Origin: Heliocidaris erythrogramma
Taxonomy: Eukaryota; Echinodermata; Echinoidea; Camarodonta; Echinometridae
Assembly (NCBI GenBank): GCA_025617745.1
Contig: CM046856.1
Span: forward strand, 38,934,888 to 38,998,887
Reading direction: 5' to 3'
Length of the DNA stretch: 64,000 nucleotides
Position numbers and translations under genes: made by a program. Every line of letters begins with the position of its first letter. Position 1 is the stretch's first letter. A model generated the notes under the pieces. That model was not told the DNA's origin and ran no database searches. It saw only the letters and a program-made list of their open reading frames with translations. Shown one piece after another: positions 11,585 to 21,712 of the stretch.

Positions 11585-11885
11585 CCTGATAGCAGAAAGT
11601 GGTAAAAATTACGTGATAATTACGTTGTGGTTTTCGTCCTTTTTACGTCCTGTAATTACGTCAATAAGACGACAACTTGCACCAACGCAAGACGTCAAGA
11701 GGACGTCTTATTTTGACGTCATCTGTACACTGTAAAAACTGAAGTGCTGTATATAGCACTTTTTGGGGGCATGCATAGGGACTGCACTCAGAGTGCTATT
11801 GAATGCACACAGCGTGCTATTTCAGCACTTTCACGGGAGCTGGACCGGCTCCTTAAACTGGTAAACATTCATAAAACATGATTTG

Positions 11886-11939
11886 AGCTTCGAACCAGGG
11901 TCCGCTGATCGAGAATTGCTGGCATTACCGCTAGACTAA
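11886..11939 (-). other. tRNA-like A/B box pair in left arm
   Basis: On the minus strand TTAGTCTAGCGGTAATGCC resembles a polymerase III A box, and CCTGGTTCGAAGCTC, about 25 bases further, resembles a B box. A full cloverleaf with acceptor stem was not found, so this is a tRNA-derived module and not a tRNA gene. Confidence 0.5.
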
Positions 11940-12002
11940 CTCACATTGTACGATTTAGAGCAGATCATATTGTTACATAGTGAATTTACGACACCACATA
12001 GT

Positions 12003-12182
12003 ATACAAATATACCAAGCTGTGAGAAAGTGTAGTGGAAATTATTTATCTGAGGAGGGACTGGCATAGACTATTTTTTCCGAGGGGCAAAGCCCCGAGGA
12101 CAAAATAGTTACTAATGCCAGTCCGTCCGAAGATATATAATTTCCACTATGATTTCGAACTAAATGCTTGGTATATTTGTTT
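12003..12182. repeat. Inner palindrome of the foldback
   Basis: The arms start ACAAATATACCAAGC at the left, mirrored by GCTTGGTATATTTGT at the right, and include TGGAAATTATTTATCT and its partner. The centre is a tight hairpin GACTGGCAT / ATGCCAGTC around GAGGGGCAAAGCCCC. It resembles a nested foldback MITE. Confidence 0.7.
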
Positions 12183-13177
12183 TATATCCCTTCTTTACAA
12201 CTAGGCTGATTAAAAAAAAGAAAAACATAAAACAATATTTTGACTAACCTTATCTATAGTACCGTACAACTGTCTATATGTAACTTGTATAGACTCGAGT
12301 CTACATGACGTGCCTTAGCCTTAGGCTTAGCTGTTTGATCGAAGACCTTCGAGTTCGAATGCTCGATAGGCCTAGATTAGCCTAGACGAAAACATGCAGG
12401 GTGAACGGTGAAAGTCTACAAATAAAATTATTGCTACATGTAGTATGATAATTAATCTAGATCATGGTCTGTGCACGACGAATAGCTCATATTTCACTTT
12501 CTTCGTATTCGAACTGTCAGTGGAAGCAATAAAATCGTCGATATTAGCCCCTTGTAAGAGGTGAAGCGAACTTCCTCGGAGACTAGGCCGCCATGCTTAC
12601 ATATCCGATGCGAACCGATTTCTACAACTTACAAGTCCAATCACTTAGGCCTAGACCAGTGAAAACCAGTATAACCAGTCTAACTATTTGACCTTGGTAT
12701 GTTACTTACAAGTATGTTACTTACAACATACTTGGTATGTTACTACATACTTGGTATGTTACTTACATACGCCAGTAGCTGATTCGGATCCAGGCGCGGG
12801 GCTAAAGTACCGGTGACTTGCGCCGATACTGCAGGCGGCAAGGTTATGAGCAGTCCGTACAAAGTCTAGGACTCGCTAAAAGCGGGTCGTCTGAGCGTTC
12901 GAATTTGACACAACTTTTCTTCAATGAACAGTGACTAAGTGAGCATGCGCAGTAGCGCCTTGGAAGAAAATATTAAATAGAGCATGCGCAGTTCTGCCCA
13001 GGAAAAAATAGTTAAAGATATTCGGAGCTCTGTTTTTCCTAGTTAAATTATATTTTATCACGTGATCACCAATTGACCAATCATGTATTTAGAATACTCA
13101 TGAATATTCATAGAAGGGATATAATTCATGTTATCTACTTGACTCCCATGACTAAACTGGATTGCAAGAAGCATTCG

Positions 13178-13231
13178 TTAGTCCATCGGTAACGTCAGCG
13201 CCTCTCAATCAGCGGAACCTGGTTCGAGGCT
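13178..13231 (+). other. tRNA-like A/B box pair in right arm
   Basis: TTAGTCCATCGGTAACGTC and ACCTGGTTCGAGGC mirror the boxes in the left arm, in opposite orientation. An 11-base T run follows at about 13246, as expected for a polymerase III stop signal. Confidence 0.5.
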
Positions 13232-13343
13232 CGCCACGGTCACATTTTTTTTTTGCTGGTAAATTAGCACACTACAAGTGCTATAAACAGCATTTCAGGT
13301 GCAGTCACTATACAAGCCCCTAAAAGTAGCATTTTAGTGTACA

Positions 13344-13645
13344 AGACGTAGAGATGACGTCAAAACAAGACGTCCTCTTGACGTCTTGCGTTGGTGCAAG
13401 TTGTCGTCTTATTGACGTAATTACAGGACGTAAAAAAGACGAAAACCGCGACGTAAATATCACATCATTTTTAACACTTTCTGCTATCAGGGAAGAGGAA
13501 TGAAGACGTAGAGATGACGTCAAAATAAGACGTCCTCTTGACGTCTTGCGTTGGCGCAAGTTGTCGTCTTATTGACGTAATTATAGGACGTAAAAAAGAC
13601 GAAAACCACGACGTAAATATCACGTATCATTTTTCTTTGTGTTAT
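13344..13645. repeat. 160-bp tandem duplication of foldback right end
   Basis: The block AGACGTAGAGATGACGTCAA at 13344 recurs at 13504. Both copies carry the GACGTCTTGCGTTGG and TTGACGTAATTA segments. The second copy lies outside the outermost CTGCTATCAGGG end. Confidence 0.8.
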
Positions 13646-14312
13646 GAGATACACAATTGTGAAGCGCACAATGCAAAAAAAGAAAAAGAAACAACCCATG
13701 CGGTAAACCATGGCAGTTGACTGTGTCATATGTAAACAAGCCTTTAGTGAGTCAGATTCTAGATGTTTGCAATATCACAAACCCTTCCTTGCATTCAGAA
13801 AATGTACCTTGGCATTATGATTTTCCATACATTAACTTTATCAACTTGATGATAAATATTCCTTTTTTCCAGGTGTAGCAGACTATTTGTATTACATTCA
13901 AGAGCAAGTTATCTTGGAAAGAGCAGTAGGATACAAGAAATAATGAATATGAAAGGAAAATGAACAAAAGGGTAATGAATTAGCCAATCATCACATGAAC
14001 CTTGTGGGAAGGTAGTAAAGGGTGCAGGGAGTGGAATTGGTTGTAAATTAATTGCATGAATAAACCTATGAACACGCAGATCAGGCTAATGTCATTATCA
14101 ACAGATATATATCAAGAAACGTGTCGTAGGATGTAACCTGTACAGTTGTTGTTTTTTCTTTGCATTATGTACAATAAAACAGAGGGAAAAGTAACTGAAA
14201 AACAAGCCAAAAGAAAGTCAGACTTCTTCTAACAACCAAGTACTTTCATGGAGACATCACGTTGTAGTTACGACTTGATTGAGAAAAAAAGTGGAAACCC
14301 TTGACAGCTTAC
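13646..14312 (-). other. EXOSC6 intron, nothing recognised
   Basis: This stretch runs from the repeat to the donor at 14312. No repeat or gene was identified. Confidence 0.5.
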
Positions 14313-14483
14313 CTTGATAGAATCTTCACACTGGAGCTGTCCTTTCTGGACCAGACAAGAAACTTGATTGAGAGAAGGTAGAAATCCCACTGTGATAATA
14401 GCTTGTGGGACATCTGTGCTAACACAATCGGCCTTTTCATCATATGCTGTCGGATCTAACGCGACTGTTTCTCCAGACTGTCT
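14313..14483 (-). CDS. EXOSC6: EXOSC6, internal exon
   Basis: Bounded by the acceptor TTTATTCTTTCAG and the donor AAG/GTAAGC, phase 0 at both sides. It encodes RQSGETVALDPTAYDEKADC and VPQAIITVGFLPSLNQVSCL, ending QCEDSIK. The LDPTxxEE and TVxxxPxLNQVxxL patterns match the second half of the RNase PH fold of EXOSC6. As in animal EXOSC6, the metal-binding and phosphate-binding residues of bacterial RNase PH are not expected. Confidence 0.88.
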
Positions 14484-14803
14484 CTGAAAGAATAAACAAA
14501 GTTTGAAGCCATGCAAGAAAATAAAATGGTAGAAAAAGAAGTACTGTAAAACCGGAAACTTTTGCGACAAACTTTTACGAATTGCAATAATTTTATGTTG
14601 TTTCAGTTGTGATTTGATTATTTCGCAGCATGAAACTTTCGCAAATCTCGACCACTTGCCAAATTTGCGAAAATTTCTGGTTTGTTCACTAGTACACAAG
14701 CTACAAAACTTATCAGATTCTAATTAGCTTAAATGAAAATAAAATCCTCTCCACTTACGTAAGTGAAAATAAGAATGAATTTTGGACAAAAGATATCACT
14801 TAC

Positions 14804-14889
14804 CACTGAACTGCCAATAACAAGATCATACATCTCAATCCCAGCATTTGCAACAGCAACAGATGCACAGGTAATGGCTGCTGACAGAA
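14804..14889 (-). CDS. EXOSC6: EXOSC6, internal exon
   Basis: The acceptor is TTTTTTATACAG and the donor TCAGTG/GTAAGT. It encodes LSAAITCASVAVANAGIEMY followed by DLVIGSSV. The motif A-x-A-x-A-x-A-D/N-A-G-I/V-E-M-Y-D-L-V-x-G is the hallmark of EXOSC6 and related RNase PH proteins. Its first two bases complete a valine codon with the G ending exon 23340-23400. Confidence 0.9.
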
Positions 14890-15497
14890 CTGTATAAAAA
14901 AACATACAATAAATCACTGCAATTTTTAGAAGAATTTTTTTTTTAAATATACATTTACTAAGTCTACATTTAACTCTTTATTCTAATGATTTTTTTTACT
15001 TTATCTTGTGCTTATAATTTGTATTGTTCAAATCCTAAAATTGGCAACATTTACCCAGCTATAGAACCACAATTATTAATCAACCAATAATTCTTCCAAC
15101 ATTTAGACCATATCAGCCAATCATAAGAAGATGAGTCGACTACTTATTAAAGTGGCAGGCTTCTCGGTAGAAAATTGTTTACACACGGTTCAAACTGAAT
15201 AAATATGGCTTTGCAGGAACCCAGTGGGGTGATCTGAGAAGACCAAAGCAATTTTGGAGGTTGAAAGTACACACTGACAGATTTAAAAGTCAATATTGAG
15301 TGAAATATGGCCTTATGACACTTCAGGGAGGCGGTTTGGGAGCACGAAAACAACTTTGGAGATTTAAAGAAGGCACCGACTGATTAATTATTACCCTTGT
15401 TGGTACCCTTATATGAAATTCCCCACCCTCGGTATCAGAACCAAGGGTTATATGTACTGACGAAAAGGCTGCTAAGTGGACCAGTTGTGAATCCTTC
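14890..15497 (-). other. EXOSC6 intron, nothing recognised
   Basis: AT-rich sequence between an exon and hAT copy B. No repeats were assigned. Confidence 0.5.
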
Positions 15498-16299
15498 CAG
15501 GGTTGGCGATTTTTTTGATTTAAATCAGATTTTAAAAATGTAAATCAGATTTTTAATTTCTTTTATTTTAAAAATATTTCATCAGAAACAATGTTCAACC
15601 GCAAAGAAATCTTACCCTTTATAACATCAATCTTAATCTTATCATAAATTTTACTCCTAACATTGTTCTTCACAGTATATTTTGTAAATAAGCCCAATTA
15701 AAAATGTGAAGTAACTGACACATCAAAATCCATTTGAGAAATAATTAATCTCAATGAATTAATTTACCAAAATACATACATACAACATACAAACTAGGGA
15801 ATACCCATAAGTAGAAGAAATGCCCCCATTGGGGATTCCATTAAGTACAAAAAATTCTCCCACTCTTTTTGTGCACTCAATCAAGCACGCAATTGCTATT
15901 CTATTTTCGTTCCCGGTTACATTGCCAAAAAAGACATCCCCCCCTCTATCCTCTGTTCATGCATGCTGCCAATAACATCATCTGGCAGAAGCACATGCCA
16001 GTTCACAATTTTTATCCAACTATTGCTCTAAATTATATTTTGAACAGCCCTTTCTTTGCCCCTGATTACATTGCACAAAGGACGGCTCTGGGGCCGTCTT
16101 CTTTCAAAATGGACCACCTCAAAAGGTGGTCCATTTGCCATTCAATTTTTTGAATATCAAATGAAAAAGTTCTTTTTTGTCACCTACATGGAGTTACATT
16201 GAAAAAGACAGAGAAGGCATCTTTTTTAGCTGAAAAAGCCATCTTTTTGGGCAATGTACATGTAACTGTTGTAGTAAAATACCTATTTGTAACATTTAA

Positions 16300-16906
16300 A
16301 GGGCAATCCAACCTTGGTGATAAGTTGATGTGTGAAAGCAGAAAAATAATAAAAACATGATCGTGAAAGTTTGAGAGAAATCGGGAAAGGAAGAAGAAAG
16401 TTATGAATGTTTGAAAAATGAGATCTCTACTTCTATGCGAATCGCAAATTGGCAATTTGGTGAGTCGATTGTGACATACTTGTGGACAACTCTCCCGTTT
16501 GTCGTACACAAAAATATCATTAGTTTGCGGTTTTCTCCGAAGCGCCTTTACCCTCGGGGCAGTACTCAAAATATATTGGAGATCGCATATTGTTATACAT
16601 GTAGGTCCTCGTGAAAGAAAAAAATCCTACTGAGTAATACATTTTGAAAAAAAAAATGACATTTTAGTCATTTTGTGTGTTGGAGCGAATGGGGGAGTTG
16701 TCCGCAACTACATGTACATCACAGTGATGTTACCTACTGTACTGTATTCAGCCAATTTGAAATTCCCATATGTATAGTGATTCCAACTTTCAAACATTCA
16801 TAACTTTCTTATTGTTTGTCCGATTTCGTTCAAACTTTCACCAATCTGATTCTCTGATTTTTGCTCTTTCATTCAGAGCAACTTGAAATTCGGGTTGGAT
16901 TTCCCT
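16300..16906. mobile_element. TTAA-target MITE, first of tandem pair
   Basis: The ends are AGGGCAATCCAACC and, on the other strand, AGGGAAATCCAACC. TTAA lies on both sides (16296-16299, 16907-16910). Copy A has one TTAA at the matching place (9243-9246), which is the empty site. TTAA targets occur in Kolobok and piggyBac elements. It has no coding capacity. Confidence 0.85.
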
Positions 16907-16910
16907 TTAA

Positions 16911-17403
16911 AGGGCAATCCAACTTTGGTAATAAGATGATTTGGGTGAAAGCAGAAAAATAAGAAAAACAGGATGGTGAAAGTTTGAAAGAAATCGGACA
17001 AGGACTAAGAAAGTTATGGATGTTTGAAAAATTAGATCACTACATCTATGCGAATGTCAAATTTGGCAATTTGGTGAGTCGATTGTGACATTTTTGTGGA
17101 CAACTCTCCTGTTTGTCGTGCACAAAAATATCATTAATTTGAGGTTTTCTTCGATGTGCTTTTACCCTCGGGGAAGTACTCAAAATATATTGGAGATAGC
17201 ATATTGTTACAGGTCCTCATGAAATAAAAAGTTCCTACTGAGTAATACATTTTGAAAAAAGTGACATTTTAGTCATTTTGTGTGTTGGAGCGAATTGGGA
17301 GTTGTCCACAGCGACATCACAGTGACATTACCTATTCGGCCAATTTGAAATTGATTTTTACTCTTTCTTTCAAAGCAACTTGCTATTAAGGTTTGATTTC
17401 CCT
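16911..17403. mobile_element. TTAA-target MITE, second of tandem pair
   Basis: A shorter, diverged copy of the preceding MITE in the same orientation, with ends AGGGCAATCCAAC and a decayed right end (AAGGTTTGATTTCCCT). The order is TTAA, copy 1, TTAA, copy 2, TTAA (17404-17407), so one element landed exactly in the target of the other. Confidence 0.82.
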
Positions 17404-18054
17404 TTAAATGTTAATGATTAGTTTATTTTGAGTTTTACAGATTTTTATTAAAGCTCTTCCATTGCGAGGGATGCAAAAATTCTGTTATTATTCAAAGCAC
17501 TGAAGATAAAATGAACTGTCAGTGTTGCAGAGCAATATATGAGACAGCTTTACAAAAGTTAAAGTACGACTATATTTATACATGTACATTATGATTTTTA
17601 CAAAATGTTCTCTGAAAAAAAATTTTTTTTGTAATAAATGTAATAAGAAACATGTTTCACTGATAGCCGACAAGAAATTCAAATTTCAAAAGAAAAACTT
17701 TACATACATGTACATGTACATACTTTGTACAATACAAAATTGAGCCACTGCTAATCACGTACTTATCTTTGATTATTTCATCTATTCAAGTCCATTTAAA
17801 AAGTACATTAAAAAAAAACAAATCAAACATATAGAATATATATATTGAACTAACAAAAAAGAGAGCGGAAAGAAAAGCGCACAATTGATATTTACAGCAC
17901 ATAAAATAATGGAGATGAAATGGGAAACTGCACAAGAACCAAAATAAAGTTCTGTCAAGGCAGTCCCTAGTAAAATACCTAAGTATGTACTGACAAACTA
18001 AAAGGGGTTGGATGAATTAATTATGGAGCAGAGTAAAGTGATTAAAAATTCCTT

Positions 18055-19670
18055 AAGTTTTCATTTAAAAGAATTTAAAAATGAAACATTTCTGATATAA
18101 TGAGGAAGAGAGTTCCAAATATAAGGTCCTTTGTATTTACAAGAAAATGAAGAATGATTTTTAATGTTATCATACATTATTGTTTTACATTTAACCATCG
18201 TGGCAAGATGGTAATTTGTTGTGTTTATGTTAAAAAACCATTCATTCAATACAGTATTGATTCAATATGGGTAAAGTTGGAGATGAACTCCACAATATAA
18301 TGGAGTGTACAAGATTTAGTACTGAAAGCAATACATTTTTTACAGAAATGACTGAAATATATGAAGCATTCAAAGGTTGTAATAAGGAAGAGAAATTTGT
18401 AAAAATCATGAAATTGGACATGAAAATGCAATCCATTGCTCTGTAAAATATTTCAAATCCATCATAAATACCCGTGGTGAATTTTGAATCCTTGAATTAC
18501 TGTTTTGACCCACTCATTGTTTATATCAATATAATATTCCAATTTGATATACTATGTTATATGATTTGTCTCATGTTAGTCCTATTATGATTCTCTATTG
18601 CATTGTTTATATCAATGATATCCATTTTAATGTAATGTTATATAATTTGTCACATGTTGAACATGTGTAGTGACATTATGATTTTCTATTTCATTATTTA
18701 CATCAATATGGTAACCACTTTGATAATTTGTAAACAAATTTTTAGGCATTTTTTCATTACAGATCGAGCATACAATCTTCACAATGGGAGTAAAATGCCT
18801 AAAAATTTGTTTACAAATTAAAATTCCTCCCATCAAGCTTCTTCGTTTACTAACCACTTTGATAATGTTATATAATTTGTCACAGGTTAAACCTGAGTAG
18901 TATTACTATGATTTGCTATATTTTTTTTTCTTTTTCTCTTTCTTTCCATTTCATTTCCATATGATTGTCATCTACTGCTTGCCGTAGAGGTTCGAATCCC
19001 GCTGGTTCCAATTTTTTCTGACTTGTGTTTTTCATTACAGATCGAGCATACGATCTTTAACACTGGGAGTAAAATGCCTAAAAAATTTATTTACAAATTA
19101 AAATTCCTCCCATCAAGCTTCTTCGTTTACTAACTTTTCTTTATAATGATGCTTTGTATTGTAAAACAAAATATTGCTGTCAATGTCAATGAAGTTTCTC
19201 AATAAAATACCAAAATACCAAAATACCAATTGATTGAATTTAAGTTTTCAAAATAGTGGTTGTGAAGGAGCAGTAGACCTACAGGCTAGCCAGACATTGA
19301 GCATATTCTTACAATCTTTTTTTGCAATTTCAAAAATCAAAGGAGCCTAGAAGGATGGGTGTTGGCCCAGACAACATTGCAATACAATAAATAAGGTAAA
19401 ATCATTGAGTTGTACAGTAAAATGAAAAATATGTTCTGGCAAGAAGTGGTGCAGTTTGCTGATGACACCAATATTCCTTGATATTTTGTTTGATATAGCT
19501 AGTATATGGTTCATTCCATGATAAATGTTGATCTACAGTAACTCCTAAAAAAATTGTGGATAGCACACGTTTTATGATTACATTATTCATTCTTATAGAC
19601 CTACTTAGATTGCTTAATGAGTTACCCTCTAAAAAAGTATATAAAACTAGACTTTGAAGTGTTTGGGACA
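18055..19670 (-). pseudogene. LINE 3' end captured inside hAT copy B, interrupted
   Basis: The minus strand reads MNNVIIKR...FLGVTVDQHLSWN (near 19520-19600) and GPYIWNSLPHYIRNVSFLNS (near 18065-18130), the same LINE fragment as in copy A. It is split by the plus-strand insertion at 18262-19227. Confidence 0.72.
18262..19227 (+). mobile_element. 5'-truncated LINE inserted in hAT copy B
   Basis: It is absent from copy A, where the flanking sequence is continuous near 8215-8230. The beginning reads VGDELHNIMECTRFSTE and on to a stop near 18446, resembling the C-terminal GDExHxxxxCxxF motif of CR1/L2-like LINEs. The end is a run of AATACCAA units (19200-19228), a typical LINE tail. Inside, ~120-bp blocks around ATGTTATATAATTTGTCACA repeat, and a CATTACAGATCGAGCATAC block occurs at about 18765 and 19033. 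Confidence 0.65.
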
Positions 19671-19979
19671 AGTTATTATATGTTTCTGATGGAAGTACAT
19701 GTAGTTGATTTGAAGGATTAAAACTGCCAACAGCAAACCTTTTGTCAATTATTTGTACATGTTAAAATAGAAGTGATTTATACAAAAATCATGTTGATTA
19801 AAATCGAGATTCCTGCCTGATCCTTTCAGTGCAGTATGCGGTTTAAACCAGCCCAAATTTTGACGTTCCATCTACTATATGTGGACAAAGAAAAGTATAC
19901 CCTTTGTACAGAAATGCAAAAATGGATTCAAGGAACATGTCAGATATACATGTACTGGTATTACTGGAATAATGTTCTT

Positions 19980-20063
19980 CAGAAAAAAGGTTTGCGGTAC
20001 AACCATGTACCGCAAACCTTTTTTCTGAAATACAACTTCACCATGCAAACCTTCAAATCTTAT
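19980..20063. mobile_element. Miniature Penelope-derived element (84 bp)
   Basis: It consists of CAGAAAAAAGGTTTGCGGTA, a 6-base loop, the exact inverted partner and the tail ACAACTTCACCATGCAAACC/TTCAAATCT. The left part equals the 5' end of the Penelope element at 48161, and the rest equals its 3' end (about 51287-51342). It is flanked by a 12-bp direct repeat AATAATGTTCTT (19968-19979, 20064-20075), so it transposed as a unit. Confidence 0.85.
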
Positions 20064-20075
20064 AATAATGTTCTT

Positions 20076-21266
20076 ATCAAAATGAAATACGGGAATGGTA
20101 TTTTGATTGAAACTTGTATCACAATATTGTACTTGTGAAAGATGTTGTAAATGTATGAGCAGTTTAAGGATTACGGCTTCAGCCAAACTTTACAGTCGGT
20201 AAACATAAATGTCCCTACTCATATATTCACAATTATAGAACGGGTCGAGAAATCCCTGCAATCTGATTGGTTGAGAGGCATTGATCAATTTGTACTGAAT
20301 GCATGAATTAAGCCGCGATATGCACTATCGATATCAAGATCAAAACGATAAACTTCTAAAATGCGAGTGGGAGAGAGATACGATATTTGACTGTTTACAG
20401 ACGGAGAATTGCAAGAAATGAGAAGATTAGATGTTAATTTTTGTTGACCTTGGATTTTGATGGTAGGCCCAATATGATCCGATTAAATTTATAACCGATC
20501 AAAAAAAAAAAACCCAAATACAGCGATAGAATGAAAATCTTCAATGTTAAAATTAACACATCTCGCTCACATTACACAGTGCAGTGCAGTGCCACTGCTG
20601 CGTTACAGTCACACCGGTTACATTCACTATGCAGCGACACTGACTGGCCTGACTGAAAAGTGAAATTGACGGCAAGACTTTCACTTGACGTTCTCAGAAT
20701 CTTTGTATGAATTCTTCAAATTGATTGATAAAATTAATTCATTTCATGTAAATAGACTACATACATACATGTAGATACTAGATTAGCTCCAACTTTATAG
20801 GCTAGTTATTGACTGTAATGGATTATTTTAATCTTAATTAAAAAAAAATAAAGTTGACATTAGTTAGCTTAGGGTCAAGACTAACACTTGTAGAAAAATG
20901 AAATTTTATAACCTAAAATAGCCAGACTATCAGTTCTCTATTTCTTAAAATTCATAAAATCTATTTATGATGCACAAAAGTGATTTACCAGTTCAAGCCT
21001 GTAGCATGGCCTTGTATAAGGGTTTTTTCTTTATCATGCATCCGGTGAATTTTTCATGCGTCCAGTAAATTTTTCATGCGTCTGGTAATTACCGGTTGCA
21101 TGGCTAGGCTATGCATCCGGTAAATTTGCCATGCACTGGTAATGATTGAAAAAAATGAATTTTTGGCAAAAATTTGTCCACTGTTCTATAAAACAGATGA
21201 TGCACGTTTTTTTGTGTGTCAGTAGGAATAGTGTGCATGCGGTAACTATGGAAACTGGTCTAAACC
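20076..21266 (-). other. EXOSC6 intron without assigned elements
   Basis: No gene was seen. Positions 21035-21140 hold a short decaying array around TTTTTCATGCGTCCAGTAAA with CATGCATCCGGT variants. Confidence 0.5.
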
Positions 21267-21690
21267 CGGGGGGGGGGGGGCACTCACATATAATGTCACA
21301 CATGTATGTGCCGCTGTGACGTCCCCCATTTCAACCTTCTCGGGCCGCTCCCATGATATGCGATTTTCATTAACCGCACCTCGATTGGCTTCCGACTCGC
21401 TCCCTAGATATGAGAAAACTATGCGCACAGCCCATTGTCCAGTAACGGTCGCTCCCAGCCAGTGTTAAAAAAAGCGCTGCGACCGCCGACTCAGGTCAGC
21501 CCATGCAACCGCATGTGTACCATAGTGAGATCGGGAGCAGCTAAGAATAAAAGTAGCTCTGCCCATGAGCCCTTTCGCTCCTTAGATCCTCAAAAATGAG
21601 CTTCCTCATTTAGCTCCTTAGCCCCCTGTTTTGAGATTTGCAGAGGCACACCCACATCCTAAAAAAGGTTGAGTGCCCCCCCCCCCCCCC
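21267..21690. mobile_element. MITE with GGGGCACTCA ends, copy 1
   Basis: The left end is a G run followed by CACTCACATA; the right end is GTTGAGTGCC followed by a C run. The interior (TGTGCCGCTGTGACGTCCCC, TTGGCTTCCGACTCGCTCCC, AAAATGAGCTTCCTCA) matches 41977-42517 in the same orientation. Family unknown; no target duplication could be fixed because of the homopolymers. Confidence 0.75.
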
Positions 21691-21712
21691 TAAGTATTTT
21701 GAATATCATTAA

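Larger units (their letters stand above)
11585..13492. mobile_element. Foldback element with ~350-bp inverted ends carrying tRNA-like boxes
   Basis: The ends are inverted copies. The outer block CCCTGATAGCAGAAAGTG runs through a segment rich in GACGTC, TTACGTC and AAGACG to about 11727 (partner 13351-13492). A second block at 11728-11950 pairs, less exactly, with 13160-13340. Each arm contains a tRNA-like promoter pair. The centre (11951-13160) holds a second palindrome and small tandem blocks (GTATGTTACTTACA near 12700-12775). No transposase was seen and no clear target duplication, so the class is open. The right end has been duplicated once more outside the element. Confidence 0.75.
15498..19819. 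mobile_element. hAT-like element, copy B (inverted relative to copy A)
   Basis: It starts CAGGGTTGGCGATTTTTTTG and matches copy A inverted over its whole length, including the LINE fragment and the hairpin pair. The right end is decayed (GATTCCTGCCTG), and the flanking 8-mers AATCCTTC and ATCCTTTC are only similar. It is longer than copy A because of two insertions: a tandem pair of TTAA MITEs (16300-17403) and a LINE 3' end (18262-19227). It lacks the two small MITEs found in copy A. Confidence 0.82.

Noticed and set aside
19980..20063. Strong hairpin as a transcription terminator
   Set aside because: It matches Penelope termini and has a target duplication, so a mobile-element origin explains it better.
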